Notes: generated by a model from the letters alone, not told the origin. Counted from the first letter of the stretch, positions 44,830-56,100 are shown. The stretch is DNA of 56,501 nt from Planctomycetota bacterium (GCA_018694835.1 JABHOG010000038.1:1-56501); one strand, 5' to 3'. Program-made: numbers and translations.

Positions 44830-46794
44830 CTATGGGCAGTCGCTAGTTCCTTCGCAATCGAAGTCCTCGCAATCGGTCAGACCATCCAGGTCGTCATCGA
44901 TCCCGTTGCTGCAATCCTCGAAGGGACATGGGTCTTCGCAGTTGTTGCTGACACTGGCTGCGCAGTCGATCGAGTCCTGAGAAGGATCGGCTCCACAGAC
45001 TCCTGCTGGTGCCGGAGGCATCGGTCCCAATCCCATGATGAACATCAGATCAAAGAGGGGATCCACCAGGTTGAGCAATCCGTCGTCGTCCGCATCACAG
45101 GCATCGGCACAGGTGATCTCGGTACTGGAGAACAAGTAGTTCAACATCAAGACTGCATCTTGAATATTGATCGATCCTTGATTGGAGCAGTCTCCACGGA
45201 TGAAAAGCGGTTGCTCTGGTCCCTTGATGATCTCTACCTGGGCAGAGGGTGTCGCCAGTACCGGCGCATACACCACTCCGCAAACTCCCACGACATTATC
45301 GATGGGAGGTGAACTATCGTTGAGCGCAAGCCCCTCGAATTGCAGATCGGTCACGCCGCTATTTTGCCAATCTCCACAGGCCGCTTCATAGGTCACACGA
45401 GCGACCAGCTTCCTGGTCTCGTATGTGACGGTCTCGAGTGCGGGTCCACCGGGCACTCCGCCGCCGACGGGATCGAGGCTGTACAGCACTCCCATGCACC
45501 AACCGACGTCTCCACTACTATTTGCGGTGTTGTCGTTTCCGATCGCAAAGGAAACATAATCTGGAGAAACGCTCAACATTTCTCCCGCCAGTTCCAAATC
45601 CATCACGGATAACAGAGTTGGATCATGCGACATCGACATCGAATACCCGTGGGTGGCCGCTGGCGCACAAGGTGATCCTTGAGCAACAGTTCCCTCGATG
45701 AACAGGTCTACTGCTACCACGGTCGGAGCACCGCCCTGAACCAGGGTGTAGTTTTGATCGACCGATTCCGCACTGTAATTGAAACCGAAATCAGGATGCT
45801 GTTCGAGCCAATCAAAGGTGCACGTTTCGGTGGCAATCTGCGCATTATCGCACTCTTTTTGGATCATGTAGTCCACACTGCAACTGCAGGGAAGTCCGTC
45901 ATCGATGTAACTGGTTTGCCCATCGATCAGGCTGGCGATCAAGACTCCATCTCGGAACAACTGAACTGGACTGGAAGAGTCGCCCCAGGTCAGTTCAATC
46001 AACAGTTCTCCGGGAATCCTTGTGCATGTGAGCTGGTTGGGAAAGTTGCATTCACAGGAGTCGGGAACCCCATCGTTATTCATGTCAGTATCGTACCCCT
46101 GGACCAGATCGCAATCGTCGAGAAAGCCGTTCAAGTTGCAGTCGAGTGACGGATCCGCAGCAATTTCATCCGCATCCAGTACGAGATTTCCATCGCAATC
46201 TCCGACCGAAATGGTCGGAGTCAATGTGATCACTCCAGGTATGCACTCCGGTACAGATGATTGGCCAGCCACAGTGACGATGTTCTCCACCACTGGGGCT
46301 CCGGGTGATCCTACAGTATCGGAGAATGACAGGGTGGCCGTGGCACCATCGAGAATCCCCACGAGGGCACTGGGGATCAAGGAATACGAAGCCACTGCAA
46401 CTGCTTGCTCAGTTGTGAAGTCGATGGTGACAGAAGAATCAAAGGAGAATACTGCGACCATTGTAAAACCATCGCCGTAAATATTACTTGCGAAGAAATC
46501 GGGGCCCGCTCCTCCATTGAGAAGGGCAATCGATCCCGAACTCGAAACACTTGTGACCTGAAGGAGGGAGGAATCATGGGTGGAACCTATCGAGATTCCT
46601 TGGGTGGGTGCGGGAGTCCCAGGGAGTTGTCTGACCAGAAGTGAAGAGTCGAATACTCCCGTTCCGTCGAGCAACTCGTAGGTTCCCGTGCCAGTCTCAG
46701 CACGAAACTGGAACTGTGGAATTTGGCCATGAAGCGATGCGTACTGTAAAATACAGCACAAGATCACTCCCAGCTTAAATATCTTGTTCCCCAT
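44830..46794 (-). CDS. Secreted protein with cohesin-like and dockerin-like domains (paralogue 1)
   Basis: 654 aa. Signal peptide at 1-23 (GVILCCILQYASLHG). Residues about 25-195 form a beta-rich cohesin-like domain. Next comes an Asp/Asn-rich Cys segment (DCNLNGFLDDCD, DTDMNNDGVPDSCEC), an FN3-like domain (about 250-335), and a second cohesin-like domain with HGYSMSMSHDPTLLSVMDLE. From about 531 a dockerin-like pair follows: FIRGDCSNQGSINIQDAVLM and DADDDGLLNLVDPLFDLMF. The Cys-rich tail ends with an NGIDDDLDGLTDCEDFDC motif. No catalytic domain is seen. A good promoter with TATAAT lies upstream. The exact function is unknown; extracellular calcium-dependent assembly or adhesion is an inference. 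Confidence 0.88.
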   Translation of the reverse strand: MGNKIFKLGVILCCILQYASLHGQIPQFQFRAETGTGTYELLDGTGVFDSSLLVRQLPGTPAPTQGISIGSTHDSSLLQVTSVSSSGSIALLNGGAGPDFFASNIYGDGFTMVAVFSFDSSVTIDFTTEQAVAVASYSLIPSALVGILDGATATLSFSDTVGSPGAPVVENIVTVAGQSSVPECIPGVITLTPTISVGDCDGNLVLDADEIAADPSLDCNLNGFLDDCDLVQGYDTDMNNDGVPDSCECNFPNQLTCTRIPGELLIELTWGDSSSPVQLFRDGVLIASLIDGQTSYIDDGLPCSCSVDYMIQKECDNAQIATETCTFDWLEQHPDFGFNYSAESVDQNYTLVQGGAPTVVAVDLFIEGTVAQGSPCAPAATHGYSMSMSHDPTLLSVMDLELAGEMLSVSPDYVSFAIGNDNTANSSGDVGWCMGVLYSLDPVGGGVPGGPALETVTYETRKLVARVTYEAACGDWQNSGVTDLQFEGLALNDSSPPIDNVVGVCGVVYAPVLATPSAQVEIIKGPEQPLFIRGDCSNQGSINIQDAVLMLNYLFSSTEITCADACDADDDGLLNLVDPLFDLMFIMGLGPMPPAPAGVCGADPSQDSIDCAASVSNNCEDPCPFEDCSNGIDDDLDGLTDCEDFDCEGTSDCP

Positions 46795-46862
46795 TTATCC
46801 CCATTAAAACTCAAACCCTTTTGTTGCCGTGAATATCTCAGTCAAAAAACCCATACAATACT

Positions 46863-46890
46863 ATTATAGTTTTTCTTAGTCTTTCCGCAA
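46863..46890 (-). promoter_or_regulatory. Promoter of dockerin-like gene 1
   Basis: A perfect TATAAT -10 (46863-46868) on the minus strand with TTGCGG (46885-46890) 16 bp upstream, in an AT-rich stretch unlike the surrounding GC-rich DNA. Start expected near 46856, about 60 nt before the ATG. A gtcttt/aaagac hairpin (46880-46895) overlaps the -35. Confidence 0.6.
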
Positions 46891-46943
46891 AGACACTCCG
46901 AGTTTGTCCCAAATGGGACTTCTTCCACATGAGGCTGAACTCA

Positions 46944-49900
46944 TCACGGTGACACCGGACATCCCTGAGTACATGTGGTGGGAGGCGTGTCGCATCCGAG
47001 GTCTCCTCCTCCAACATCTGGAGTGGAGTCTCCTCCGCAGGAGGGCCAACTGGGCGCTGGAGGCACCGGGCCAAGACCCATGATGAATAACAGCTCATAG
47101 ACAGGGTCGACCAGATTGATGACGCCGTCATCATTGACGTCACTGGCGTCCAGACAATCCACTGCGACCCCCGAGAACATCAGATTCAACAACAGCACTG
47201 CGTCTTGAATATCGATGTCTCCATCATTGGAACAATCACCACGAATGAAAATCGGTAGCGGCTCGCCGACAACCAGCGAGACACTGGCCGAAGGAATGGT
47301 GGCACCCAGATCTGCGGGGTATCCCACTCCACATACAACCACAACATTATCAATCAACTCGGCATCCGCTTCCAACCAGCGTCCTTCGAACTGGAAGTCG
47401 AGTTGGAACTCACCTGGATCGGGCCAATCCTGGCAATTCGCCTGGTAGATTGCCCTGGCTACCGGTTCATTGGTTTCAAAACTCACGGTTTCGAGCAATC
47501 CGTTGGCACTACCAAACGGATCAAAACTGTAGAGGATTCCGAGACTCCAGCCGACATGGCCACTGGCGTTGACGCTGGCATCGTTTTCCATTGCGAAGGA
47601 AACATAATCGGGCGACGCCACCAACATGGCACCGGCAAGTTCCAGCCCGAGGATCGAAACCTGACTGGCATCATGCGACATCGCCATGGTGAACCCATGG
47701 GTTGCCGCAGGACCACAGTGAGACTGGGGATCGACAAAGCCCTCGATGCTCACCTCGAGTTCAATGGTCGTGGGTGAACCCCCTTGTAGCAGGGTGACAT
47801 TGTCCGCCGCAGGTTCGGCATTGAAACTGAAGTTCCAATCGGGGTGCGGTTCATTCCAGATGTAAGAGGCGCTACGAGTGGCCGTTTGACCATTGGAGCA
47901 CACCTTCGATATCTGATAATCGATGCCGCAGCTACAAGGCGCTACCAGATCGCTATAACTGGTTTCTCCACCGGTCAGGAATGCTATCTCGACGCCATCT
48001 CTGATGACGATAACACCTGTGGCAAACTCGCCCCAGAAGAGATCGATGGTCGAACTACCAGGCAACCGGGTACAGACCAAGTCCAGCGCGAACTCACACT
48101 CACACTCATCCGGAATCCCGTTATTATTCATGTCTGTAGCCACGCCCTGAGCAAGATCGCATTGGTCGACGATTCCGTTCAGATTGCAATCAGAGGCGGG
48201 GTCCAGCAATTCCACATCGTCAGGAATGCCGTTGTTGTTGCAATCGTTATCTCCTGTACACCCGTCATTGTTGGGATTGTACGCCCCACTCGAGCAATCG
48301 TCGCAGCCGTCAAAGTCCGTATCCGAGCAAACGAACGGGTTGTTGATATTGCTATCGGTAAGATCGCAGACACCATCTCCGTCGGTATCTATTCCATCTG
48401 CTCCAACATCATCGATTCCGCTGCTGCAATCGTTACAGCCGTCAAGGTCGACATCGCGACACACCAGGTTGTTGAGCGGAGCAGTATCGAGGAAGTCCGG
48501 GACACCATCATCGTCGTCATCGGTATCCCCTGAATCACAGAGTCCATCCCCGTCGGTGTCGAGTCCATCTGCGGCCAGATCGAAGGAGCCGCCGGAACAG
48601 TCATCACAACCGTCTCCATCGATATCCGAGCAGACATTCGGGTCTTGATCGTCGCTGTCGACCGCATCGAGGGCGCCATCTCCGTCGTCATCCGGGTCGC
48701 CCCCATCGCATAGGCCATCACCATCGAAGTCCACGCCATCTTCAGCTGGGTTGTAGGAACCACCGCTGCAGTCGTCACAACCATCACCATCGGTGTCGGA
48801 GCAGACATTGGGGTTGAAGTCGTCGGAGTCGGAGGTGTTGAGTGCACCATCTCCGTCGATATCGGGATCGGCCAGGTCACAGACGCCATCCCCATCGGTA
48901 TCGGTGCCGTCACTGGCCACGTTGTAACTACCGCTGGTGCAGTCGTCACAGCCGTCACCGTCGGTGTCGGAACAGACATTGGCATTGAACTCGTCAGAGT
49001 CGGCAGCGTTGAGCACTCCGTCTCCATCGATATCGGGATCGGTCAGGTCACAAACGCCATCCCCATCGGTATCGGTGCCGTCGTTGGCCACGTCGTAACT
49101 ACCGTTGCTGCAGTCGTCACAGCCGTCACCGTCGGTGTCGGAGCAGACATTGGCGTTGAAGTCGTCGGAGTCGGCCGCATTGAGCGCGCCATCTCCGTCG
49201 ATATCGTCGTCGGTCACGTCACAAGTGCCGTCGCCATCGGTATCGGTGCCGTCGGCAGCCGGGTTGTAGAAACCTCCGCTGCAGTCGTCACAACCATCAC
49301 CGTCGGTGTCGGAGCAGATATTGGGGTTGTTGTCGTCGCTGTCGGTCGCGTCGAGAGATCCGTCATTATCATCGTCAGGATCACATTCATCGATGATCCC
49401 GTCGAGATCGGTATCGAGCTGGCAATCATCTTCCTGCCCGTTCCCGTCGCAGTCGATCCCCTCGACGGTGCCATCGTTGTGATCGTCAGCGTCACATCCG
49501 TTGAGGAATCCATCTCCGTCGATATCCGGATCACAGTTGTCGATGAGACCATCATTGTCCGTGTCGAGCTGACAGATATCGAGTTGGCCGTCCAGGTCAC
49601 AATCGGCTCCGACCGTCTGATCCACATCGCAGACATCTGGAATTCCGTCCCCATCGAGATCGCTATCACAGGCGTCGATCACCCCATCGCCATCCGTGTC
49701 GCTCTGACACGAGTCGAGCTGGCCATTTCCATCACAATCTTCACCTGCAGTTTGATCGGTATCACAGACATTGGGGAATCCATCTCCATCGATATCGGAA
49801 TCGGTCAGGTCACAAATACCATCCCCATCGGTATCGGTGCCGTCGCTGGCCGGGTTATCGGTACCGCTGGAGCAGTCGTCGCAGCCGTCAGCGTCGGTGT

Positions 49901-52900
49901 CACGACAGAGGGTGTTATCGAGCGGTGCACTGTCGGCGCCGTCCGCTACACCGTCGCCATCGTCATCTGGGTCGCAATCGTCGATGGTTCCGTCAGAATC
50001 GGTATCGAGCTCGCAGTTATCGAGCTGGCCGTCCTGATCGCAATCAATTCCAACCGTCTGATCCGCATCGCAGATGTCTGGAATTCCATCCCCATCGAGA
50101 TCGCTATCACAGGGATCGATCACCCCATCGCCATCCGTGTCGTTCTGGCACGAGTCGAGCTGGCCATTTCCGTCACAATCTTCACCTGTAGATTGATCGG
50201 TATCACAGATATTGGGGATTCCATCCCCATCGATATCGGAATCGGTCAGGTCGCAGATGCCATCGCTGTCGGTATCGGTGCCGTCGCTGGCCGGGTTATC
50301 GGTACCGCTGGAGCAGTCGTCGCAGCCGTCACCGTCGGCGTCTCGGCACTGGGTGTTATCTAGCGGCGCACTATCGAGGCCGTCCGCCACTCCGTCGTTA
50401 TCGTCGTCGGAGTCACCAGCGTCGCACTGTCCGTCACCGTCGGTATCGGTACCGTCGGCAGCAGGATTGTAACTTCCGCCGGAACAATCGTCGCAGCCGT
50501 CACCGTCGGTGTCGGAGCATAGATTGGCGTTGTTGTCGTCACTGTCGACGGGATCGAGCGCACCGTCATTGTCGTCGTCGGGATCGCCTGCGTCGCACAG
50601 TCCGTCACCGTCGAAGTCGGCACCATCCGCAGCAGGATTGTCGATTCCACTGGAACAGTCGTCGCATCCGTCACCGTCGGCGTCGCGGCATTGGGTATTA
50701 TCTAGCGGCGCGCTGTCAAGGCCGTCCGCCACTCCGTCGTTATCGTCGTCGGAGTCACCGGTGTCGCACTGACCGTCACCGTCAGTATCGATACCGTCGG
50801 CAGCCGGGTTGTAACTTCCGCCGGAGCAGTCTTCGCAGCCGTCACCGTCGCTATCGGAACAAACATTGGCATTGTTGTCGTCACTGTCTTCGCCATCGAG
50901 CGCCCCGTCATTGTCGTCGTCGGGATCGCCGATGTCGCACAGTCCATCACCGTCGAAATCGGCACCATCCGCAGCAGGGTTGTCGGCTCCGCTGGAGCAA
51001 TCGTCGCAGCCGTCGCCGTCGGCGTCACGGCACTGGGTGTTATCCAGCGGCGCGCTGTCGAGGCCGTCCGCCACGCCATCATCATCGTCGTCGGTGTCAC
51101 CAGCGTCACACTGACCGTCACCGTCGGTATCGGTACCGTCAGCAGCCGGGTTGTCGGTTCCGCTGGAGCAATCGTCGCAGCCGTCGCCGTCAGCGTCACG
51201 GCACTGGCTGTTATCGAGCGGCGCACTGTCGTCAACGTCAGCCACTCCATCGTTATCGTCATCAAGATCTGAGGCGTCACAGATGCCATCTCCGTCGGTG
51301 TCCAGTTCCGCGGAGCAGTCCGGATCGTTGCAATCGGTCAGTGTATCGAGGTCATCATCGAGACCATTATTACAATCCTCTGGATCTGTAAAGGTGATCA
51401 CGATGGGCAATTCTGTGGTACTTGCGCTCAATCCACCCGTGAGAGTCACCACCGATTGCACGGGAGGAGTCCCCAGCGTGGCGGGTAAAATCGTGGTCGA
51501 AAACGGCAAGTTCAAGAAGGCACCGACTGTTGAATACTCCACCTCGAGCATCGGCTGATTCACCTCGCAGAGGATCACGTTCAGCAAAGTGGTGTCGTAA
51601 ATCACCCCTAGTGTGAATCCATCCGGAAACAGCGTGGTGTGGAAAAAGTCTGGCCCTGCACCGTTGTTACAATCAGCCAGTTCTCCCAGCGTTGGAGCTA
51701 AAACTGAAGAACCGAGGAAGTAGGGTGCCGTCACGGAGATCACCGACGGATCATGCTGGTAAGAGAACTGGAATCCAGCGGTCGGATGCACCGTACCGGT
51801 GAGTTGCTGGATACTGAAGACTACATTGAAGGAGACCTGCGGGGCTCCGAGCGGGATGAACTGATCTGTGGAAGAGATCTGGAATGTCTTCTGTGCCACC
51901 GCCGGATCACATTGACCATCATTATCTGTATCGGTGCCATCATTCAGAGGATCATTGTCCGGCAAGGGACCAAATCCGTCCAATCCGATGGAACAATCGT
52001 CGCAACCATCTGCATCTACATCTTCACAGATGGTTGGGTCACTCGGGTCCAGGTCATCGACATCCAGAACCCCGTCATTGTCATCATCTGGATCGCCACC
52101 ATCGCACAGACCATCTGAATCCAGATCGGTACCGTCCTCTGCAGGATTGTCGACTCCACTCGAGCAGTCGTCGCAGCCATCCTGGTCATCATCCCGGCAC
52201 AAGAATGCATCGAGAGGATGGCTATCGAGATTGTCAGGTACCAGGTCATTATCATCGTCGGGGTCTCCGCCATCGCACAATCCGTCACCATCTGTGTCGG
52301 TTTCCGCCGCGCAGTCAGGATCGGCGCAATCGATGAGCGAATCCTGATCATCGTCGATCAAATTGAAACAGTCCTCTATCGGGGTGAAGGTGATCTCGAA
52401 GGGCAATGCGTCCGCCGGTGCGGATTCTCCTGGTGGTATCGCCACCACTGTTGCCAGTGGTGGTGTCCCCAGTTCCGCTGGTATCACAGTTGTCGTGATA
52501 GGCAAATTGTTAAGCACACCGTTGGTCGAGTAGCCGACTTCGATCACAGGCTTGATCGCTTCAAAGGTCATCGTTTCATTCAATGTGAAGTCATAGATCA
52601 CACCGAATGTGAAACCGTTCGACAGTATAGTAGCCGAAACAAAGTCTGGCCCCGTACCGGCATTGAGAGCGGCAAGATCACCCAGAAATGGTGAGGCTGC
52701 AGTGCGGTCGAGAAAGTATGGATCGACCACCTGGAGCACCAACGGGTCATGTTCGAAGCAAAAAGTGAACCCATTAGTTATAGCGACTGGAGTGTTGGTC
52801 TGCTCGATGCTGAAGGTCACTGAGAAGAACACCGGGTTCAGCCCTGCAGGAAGAGTTTGATCCGAAGATGTGATCTGAAAGGTGGGATCTTGTCCACATG

Positions 52901-52964
52901 TGATCGAGCCTGTGAATAACAGACCCGCGAATAACACAAGTAGTGAGAACACCAGACGCTTCAA
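46944..52964 (-). CDS. Giant secreted calcium-binding repeat protein with cohesin-like and dockerin-like domains (paralogue 2)
   Basis: 2006 aa; start is probably the TTG at 52964 (signal peptide KRLVFSLLVLFAGLLFTGSI). Two cohesin-like domains (about 30-185 and 360-520) are each followed by an ED-C-N-x-IDDD-like motif (NGLDDDLDTLTDCNDPDC). Thrombospondin-type-3-like repeats (DTDGDGQCD, DDDNDGVADGLDSAPLDN, CDDCSSG) fill about 190-355 and 525-1595. The C-terminal 400 residues repeat the paralogue 1 plan: Asp/Asn-Cys segment, FN3-like, cohesin-like (HGFTMAMSHDASQVSILGLE) and dockerin-like (FIRGDCSNDGDIDIQDAVLL) from about 1906. A stiff calcium-loaded rod is expected from the family; the role is unknown. 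Confidence 0.9.
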   Translation of the reverse strand: MKRLVFSLLVLFAGLLFTGSITCGQDPTFQITSSDQTLPAGLNPVFFSVTFSIEQTNTPVAITNGFTFCFEHDPLVLQVVDPYFLDRTAASPFLGDLAALNAGTGPDFVSATILSNGFTFGVIYDFTLNETMTFEAIKPVIEVGYSTNGVLNNLPITTTVIPAELGTPPLATVVAIPPGESAPADALPFEITFTPIEDCFNLIDDDQDSLIDCADPDCAAETDTDGDGLCDGGDPDDDNDLVPDNLDSHPLDAFLCRDDDQDGCDDCSSGVDNPAEDGTDLDSDGLCDGGDPDDDNDGVLDVDDLDPSDPTICEDVDADGCDDCSIGLDGFGPLPDNDPLNDGTDTDNDGQCDPAVAQKTFQISSTDQFIPLGAPQVSFNVVFSIQQLTGTVHPTAGFQFSYQHDPSVISVTAPYFLGSSVLAPTLGELADCNNGAGPDFFHTTLFPDGFTLGVIYDTTLLNVILCEVNQPMLEVEYSTVGAFLNLPFSTTILPATLGTPPVQSVVTLTGGLSASTTELPIVITFTDPEDCNNGLDDDLDTLTDCNDPDCSAELDTDGDGICDASDLDDDNDGVADVDDSAPLDNSQCRDADGDGCDDCSSGTDNPAADGTDTDGDGQCDAGDTDDDDDGVADGLDSAPLDNTQCRDADGDGCDDCSSGADNPAADGADFDGDGLCDIGDPDDDNDGALDGEDSDDNNANVCSDSDGDGCEDCSGGSYNPAADGIDTDGDGQCDTGDSDDDNDGVADGLDSAPLDNTQCRDADGDGCDDCSSGIDNPAADGADFDGDGLCDAGDPDDDNDGALDPVDSDDNNANLCSDTDGDGCDDCSGGSYNPAADGTDTDGDGQCDAGDSDDDNDGVADGLDSAPLDNTQCRDADGDGCDDCSSGTDNPASDGTDTDSDGICDLTDSDIDGDGIPNICDTDQSTGEDCDGNGQLDSCQNDTDGDGVIDPCDSDLDGDGIPDICDADQTVGIDCDQDGQLDNCELDTDSDGTIDDCDPDDDGDGVADGADSAPLDNTLCRDTDADGCDDCSSGTDNPASDGTDTDGDGICDLTDSDIDGDGFPNVCDTDQTAGEDCDGNGQLDSCQSDTDGDGVIDACDSDLDGDGIPDVCDVDQTVGADCDLDGQLDICQLDTDNDGLIDNCDPDIDGDGFLNGCDADDHNDGTVEGIDCDGNGQEDDCQLDTDLDGIIDECDPDDDNDGSLDATDSDDNNPNICSDTDGDGCDDCSGGFYNPAADGTDTDGDGTCDVTDDDIDGDGALNAADSDDFNANVCSDTDGDGCDDCSNGSYDVANDGTDTDGDGVCDLTDPDIDGDGVLNAADSDEFNANVCSDTDGDGCDDCTSGSYNVASDGTDTDGDGVCDLADPDIDGDGALNTSDSDDFNPNVCSDTDGDGCDDCSGGSYNPAEDGVDFDGDGLCDGGDPDDDGDGALDAVDSDDQDPNVCSDIDGDGCDDCSGGSFDLAADGLDTDGDGLCDSGDTDDDDDGVPDFLDTAPLNNLVCRDVDLDGCNDCSSGIDDVGADGIDTDGDGVCDLTDSNINNPFVCSDTDFDGCDDCSSGAYNPNNDGCTGDNDCNNNGIPDDVELLDPASDCNLNGIVDQCDLAQGVATDMNNNGIPDECECEFALDLVCTRLPGSSTIDLFWGEFATGVIVIRDGVEIAFLTGGETSYSDLVAPCSCGIDYQISKVCSNGQTATRSASYIWNEPHPDWNFSFNAEPAADNVTLLQGGSPTTIELEVSIEGFVDPQSHCGPAATHGFTMAMSHDASQVSILGLELAGAMLVASPDYVSFAMENDASVNASGHVGWSLGILYSFDPFGSANGLLETVSFETNEPVARAIYQANCQDWPDPGEFQLDFQFEGRWLEADAELIDNVVVVCGVGYPADLGATIPSASVSLVVGEPLPIFIRGDCSNDGDIDIQDAVLLLNLMFSGVAVDCLDASDVNDDGVINLVDPVYELLFIMGLGPVPPAPSWPSCGGDSTPDVGGGDLGCDTPPTTCTQGCPVSP
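48180..51390 (-). repeat. Coding tandem-repeat region of the giant protein
   Basis: About 3.2 kb of degenerate repeats encoding D-x-D-G-D-G loops with paired Cys. A higher-order unit of 342 bp (114 codons) is obvious between 50361 and about 51240: the word agcggcgc followed by a conserved stretch recurs at 50361, 50703 and 51045. Other sections use a shorter plan with GDGIPDICD and DGQLDSC segments. Open frames on the opposite strand here are by-products. Confidence 0.9.
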
Positions 52965-53056
52965 GATCTCTCTCTTCTCAGTCCTTCCGAGTCACCCATG
53001 AGTCGCTCGGAGGTCCATTGTTTGTTGCTTCAAATTCACATTCGAATTGAAACTGA

Positions 53057-53086
53057 CAGCAGGTCGGCACCGTGGCCGTCCTGCTG
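53057..53086 (-). terminator. Hairpin after dockerin-like gene 3
   Basis: cagcagg/cctgctg and cggc/gccg pair with one T-T mismatch and a 6-nt loop, 15 nt after the stop codon at 53101. The minus-strand sequence after it is moderately T-rich (TCAGTTTCAATTCG). Possible terminator between paralogues 3 and 2. Confidence 0.5.
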
Positions 53087-53100
53087 ACCTGGCTTCGAAT

Positions 53101-56100
53101 CTATGGAGTTGCCGGACATTCCTGGGAACAGGCATTAAAACTGGAACACTCCAGATCATCCGGAGTGGGATCCGCTCCGCAGACCACCCCCGGTGAAGGG
53201 GGAACCGGACCCAGTCCCATGATGTACATCAGTTCATAAATCGGATCGACGAGGTTGATCGAACCATCATCGTTGACGTCACTGGCGTCTCGACAATCCA
53301 CCGGTGTCCCCGAGAACAGATGGTTCAAGAGCAGCACCGAATCCTGAATGTTGATGTTTCCGTCGTTGGAGCAGTCACCTCGAATGAATACCTCATTGGT
53401 CGAGTTATTCTCGATCTGCAACGTCAGGGTTCCCCCTGAGTTTGCTGTGTAACCAAGACTACCGACGGCTACCTGGTTGGAGATGATTCCATTACTGCCG
53501 CCAAGGTCTAGATCCTGAAAACTCAGTGTGGTGGATCCTGCTTCCGGCCAATCTCCGCACACCACCTCGTAACTGGCCCTGACCACGTCAGTCGGGGTAT
53601 CAAAAGTACGATCGAGGACTGGCCCACCAGGACCTGGAGGAGTCAGTGAGTAGATGACACCGAGAGTCCATCCGGTATCGGTTCCACCACCAATATTGTC
53701 GATCCTTGGCGAAACGAAATCAGGTGTTGAACCGAGGAATGGCAACGCTTCTAGATCCACCACCGACAGTCCCTGGTCGCCAACGACATGTGACATCGAC
53801 ATGGTGAATCCATGGGTCTCCGCATATCCACAAGATCCTCCTGGAGTGAGGGCCTCTTCGATGGAGGCAGTCACCTCAAGAGTGGTCGCCACTGTCCCGT
53901 TGTAAACGGTAATGGGACCCGCAACAGACGAAGCAGAGAAGGTGAAACTACCTGCCTCCGGATGAGCGAGCATTTGTCTGTGCACCTCGATCTCGGTGAG
54001 AGTGGTCCTGATCAGAGCAGGGTCAGGCGCGAAGGAGAGCCCCTGCGATGTTCCACTGTGCGGACCCGTTTGCGAACCTGCAGCCGAGGTCCATGCAGTG
54101 GTACCTGAAAGGGCCACATGCTGTCCAAAGTGAATAAAATCGGGATCGACATTCTCCATCAGTTCGGTCATCGCCCATGCACCACAACGATTGTCGAAGA
54201 TGAAGGCGGTTTCTCGGTTCGATCCGATGAACGCCTGATCACCAGAGATGGCCAGAGCTTGACCAAATCCGAGGGGACCGCCTGACGGATCGATCCACGA
54301 AGCATCGATTGCGATACTCGAGTGGAAGGACCAACTATCGTCCAGATTCCTCTGGAAGACGTATATGGCTCCCTCATTTTCGGCTGCCACGCTATCCTCG
54401 TCGGCGGCCACCATGATGGTGTTGTTCGACATGGCCACAGCTGAACCAAAAGCTTGCCCTTCCGACACACCCGGAACCTCCAGTCGCTCGTAGGAAGAGT
54501 TATCCCAGTTGCCGCTGTTGTCGGGGTAGAAGAGGAACGCTTGTCCATGGATCGGACTCTGAAGATCTGCGGTAGATTCAGGATTGGGCTTTGTGTCGGT
54601 ACCGAGCACCAGGTAGTCACCTGCGATGGCGAGCGAACCCCTGTGTCCCAACGAAAGACGATCATCGACTTGCGCATCCGAAGCGCTAAGCGTCAGTTTC
54701 GCCAGCTGGTCAAGCGCCCAGAATGATCCCTGTGAAGTCAACTGGAACAGGTAAGCCGCTCCCGCATCGACCTGACTGCTGTCGTCTCCGTTGGCTCCCA
54801 CGAGCAAACGATCTGTGGCGATATCGAGAGCCAGTCCCTCACCGAAGCGGTCACCCGATGCTGGGTCGATGGAACTTCCACTGGCCAGTTGAGGTTTGAT
54901 CTCACCCTGCATGGTGTAATTCAGATTGTTCAGGTCCCAGCGGTAGAGGAACACCGACCCACCTGGAGCGGAATCTGGAGTACTGATGATCAGATACTGC
55001 TGCTCCTTCAGCGCCAGGTGCTGGCCAAATCCGTCACCGGACTGAGTACCCGCAAGATCCTGGATCTTGCTCCATTCTCCCAACACGTCTCTCTCATAGA
55101 CCGAGACATTTCCATTGCTGGTGGCTGTCGCTGGACTCGCCATCAGTGCGTGGTTTCCATCGATCACGACCGGATTCAAGTCAGCCAAACTCGGTTCAAA
55201 CAACGGGTCTCCGTTGTTGTCGATCGGAGTTTTCATGTTGGCGACCGATGGAGTGCGCGAATTCTCACAAACTCTGGTCACGGTGTAACGAACTCCATCG
55301 TAGCAAGGCGTACTCAGGTCCGTGAATGACGACCCCTCGTAGTCAGATTCCAGCACCTCAATGATTTCCATCCCATCGAGGATCTCTCGCTCGATCAACA
55401 GGCCAGAGATGGATTCGAATCCATTCCAAGAGATCATGAAATTGCCATCGGGTTGGACCATTGAAGTCAGGTCCAACTGGCACTCACAACTATCCAGCAT
55501 GGCATTCTGGTTCAGATCCCAGTCGCACCCGGTCTCGATATCACAGGGGAAATCGATCAGTCCGTTGCCATTGCAATCGCTCGCACCTCCGATGCCCTCG
55601 GTGATCTCGAATGGATCAGGAAGGCCATTCGAATTACAGTCATACCCATCGGGAACCGTGATGATGATGGTCTGAAGAATGGGCTCGCTCGACACTCCAT
55701 TTGAATCGGTCACCATCCAGGTCAGTTCGGTACCTGCAGGACCGTAAGAGTAATCTCCTTGGGTATCTCCAGGAATGACGGACCCCACGGCAGTCGGCAC
55801 ACCAGTGACTTCAATCGTGAAGGATCCCTGCAAACCACTGACAGTACAGTTGTCGGAGATGTCTCCCGCGGCAAAAGGCATCGGCGGGGCAAATGAGAAC
55901 TTGCCTGCGGTGAGGCTTGCCATCCCGACACCCACCTTGGTGTAGGTCGCAGTGTTATTTCCCGGGTCAAATCCACTAATCACAGGTGCTTCGGAGTCGG
56001 TCACGGTGATGGAAAACTGGTGAGTCGTCGAGTTCCCGTGGCTATCAGTCAGGGTCATCGTGACTGTAGAAGTACCCAGATCGAAGAGATCTCCTGAACT

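Noticed and set aside
49479..50363. 294-codon plus-strand frame inside the giant repeat gene
   Set aside because: It mirrors the Asp/Gly-rich coding strand, has no start signals and has a Val/Ile/Ser-rich composition expected from the complement of such repeats.
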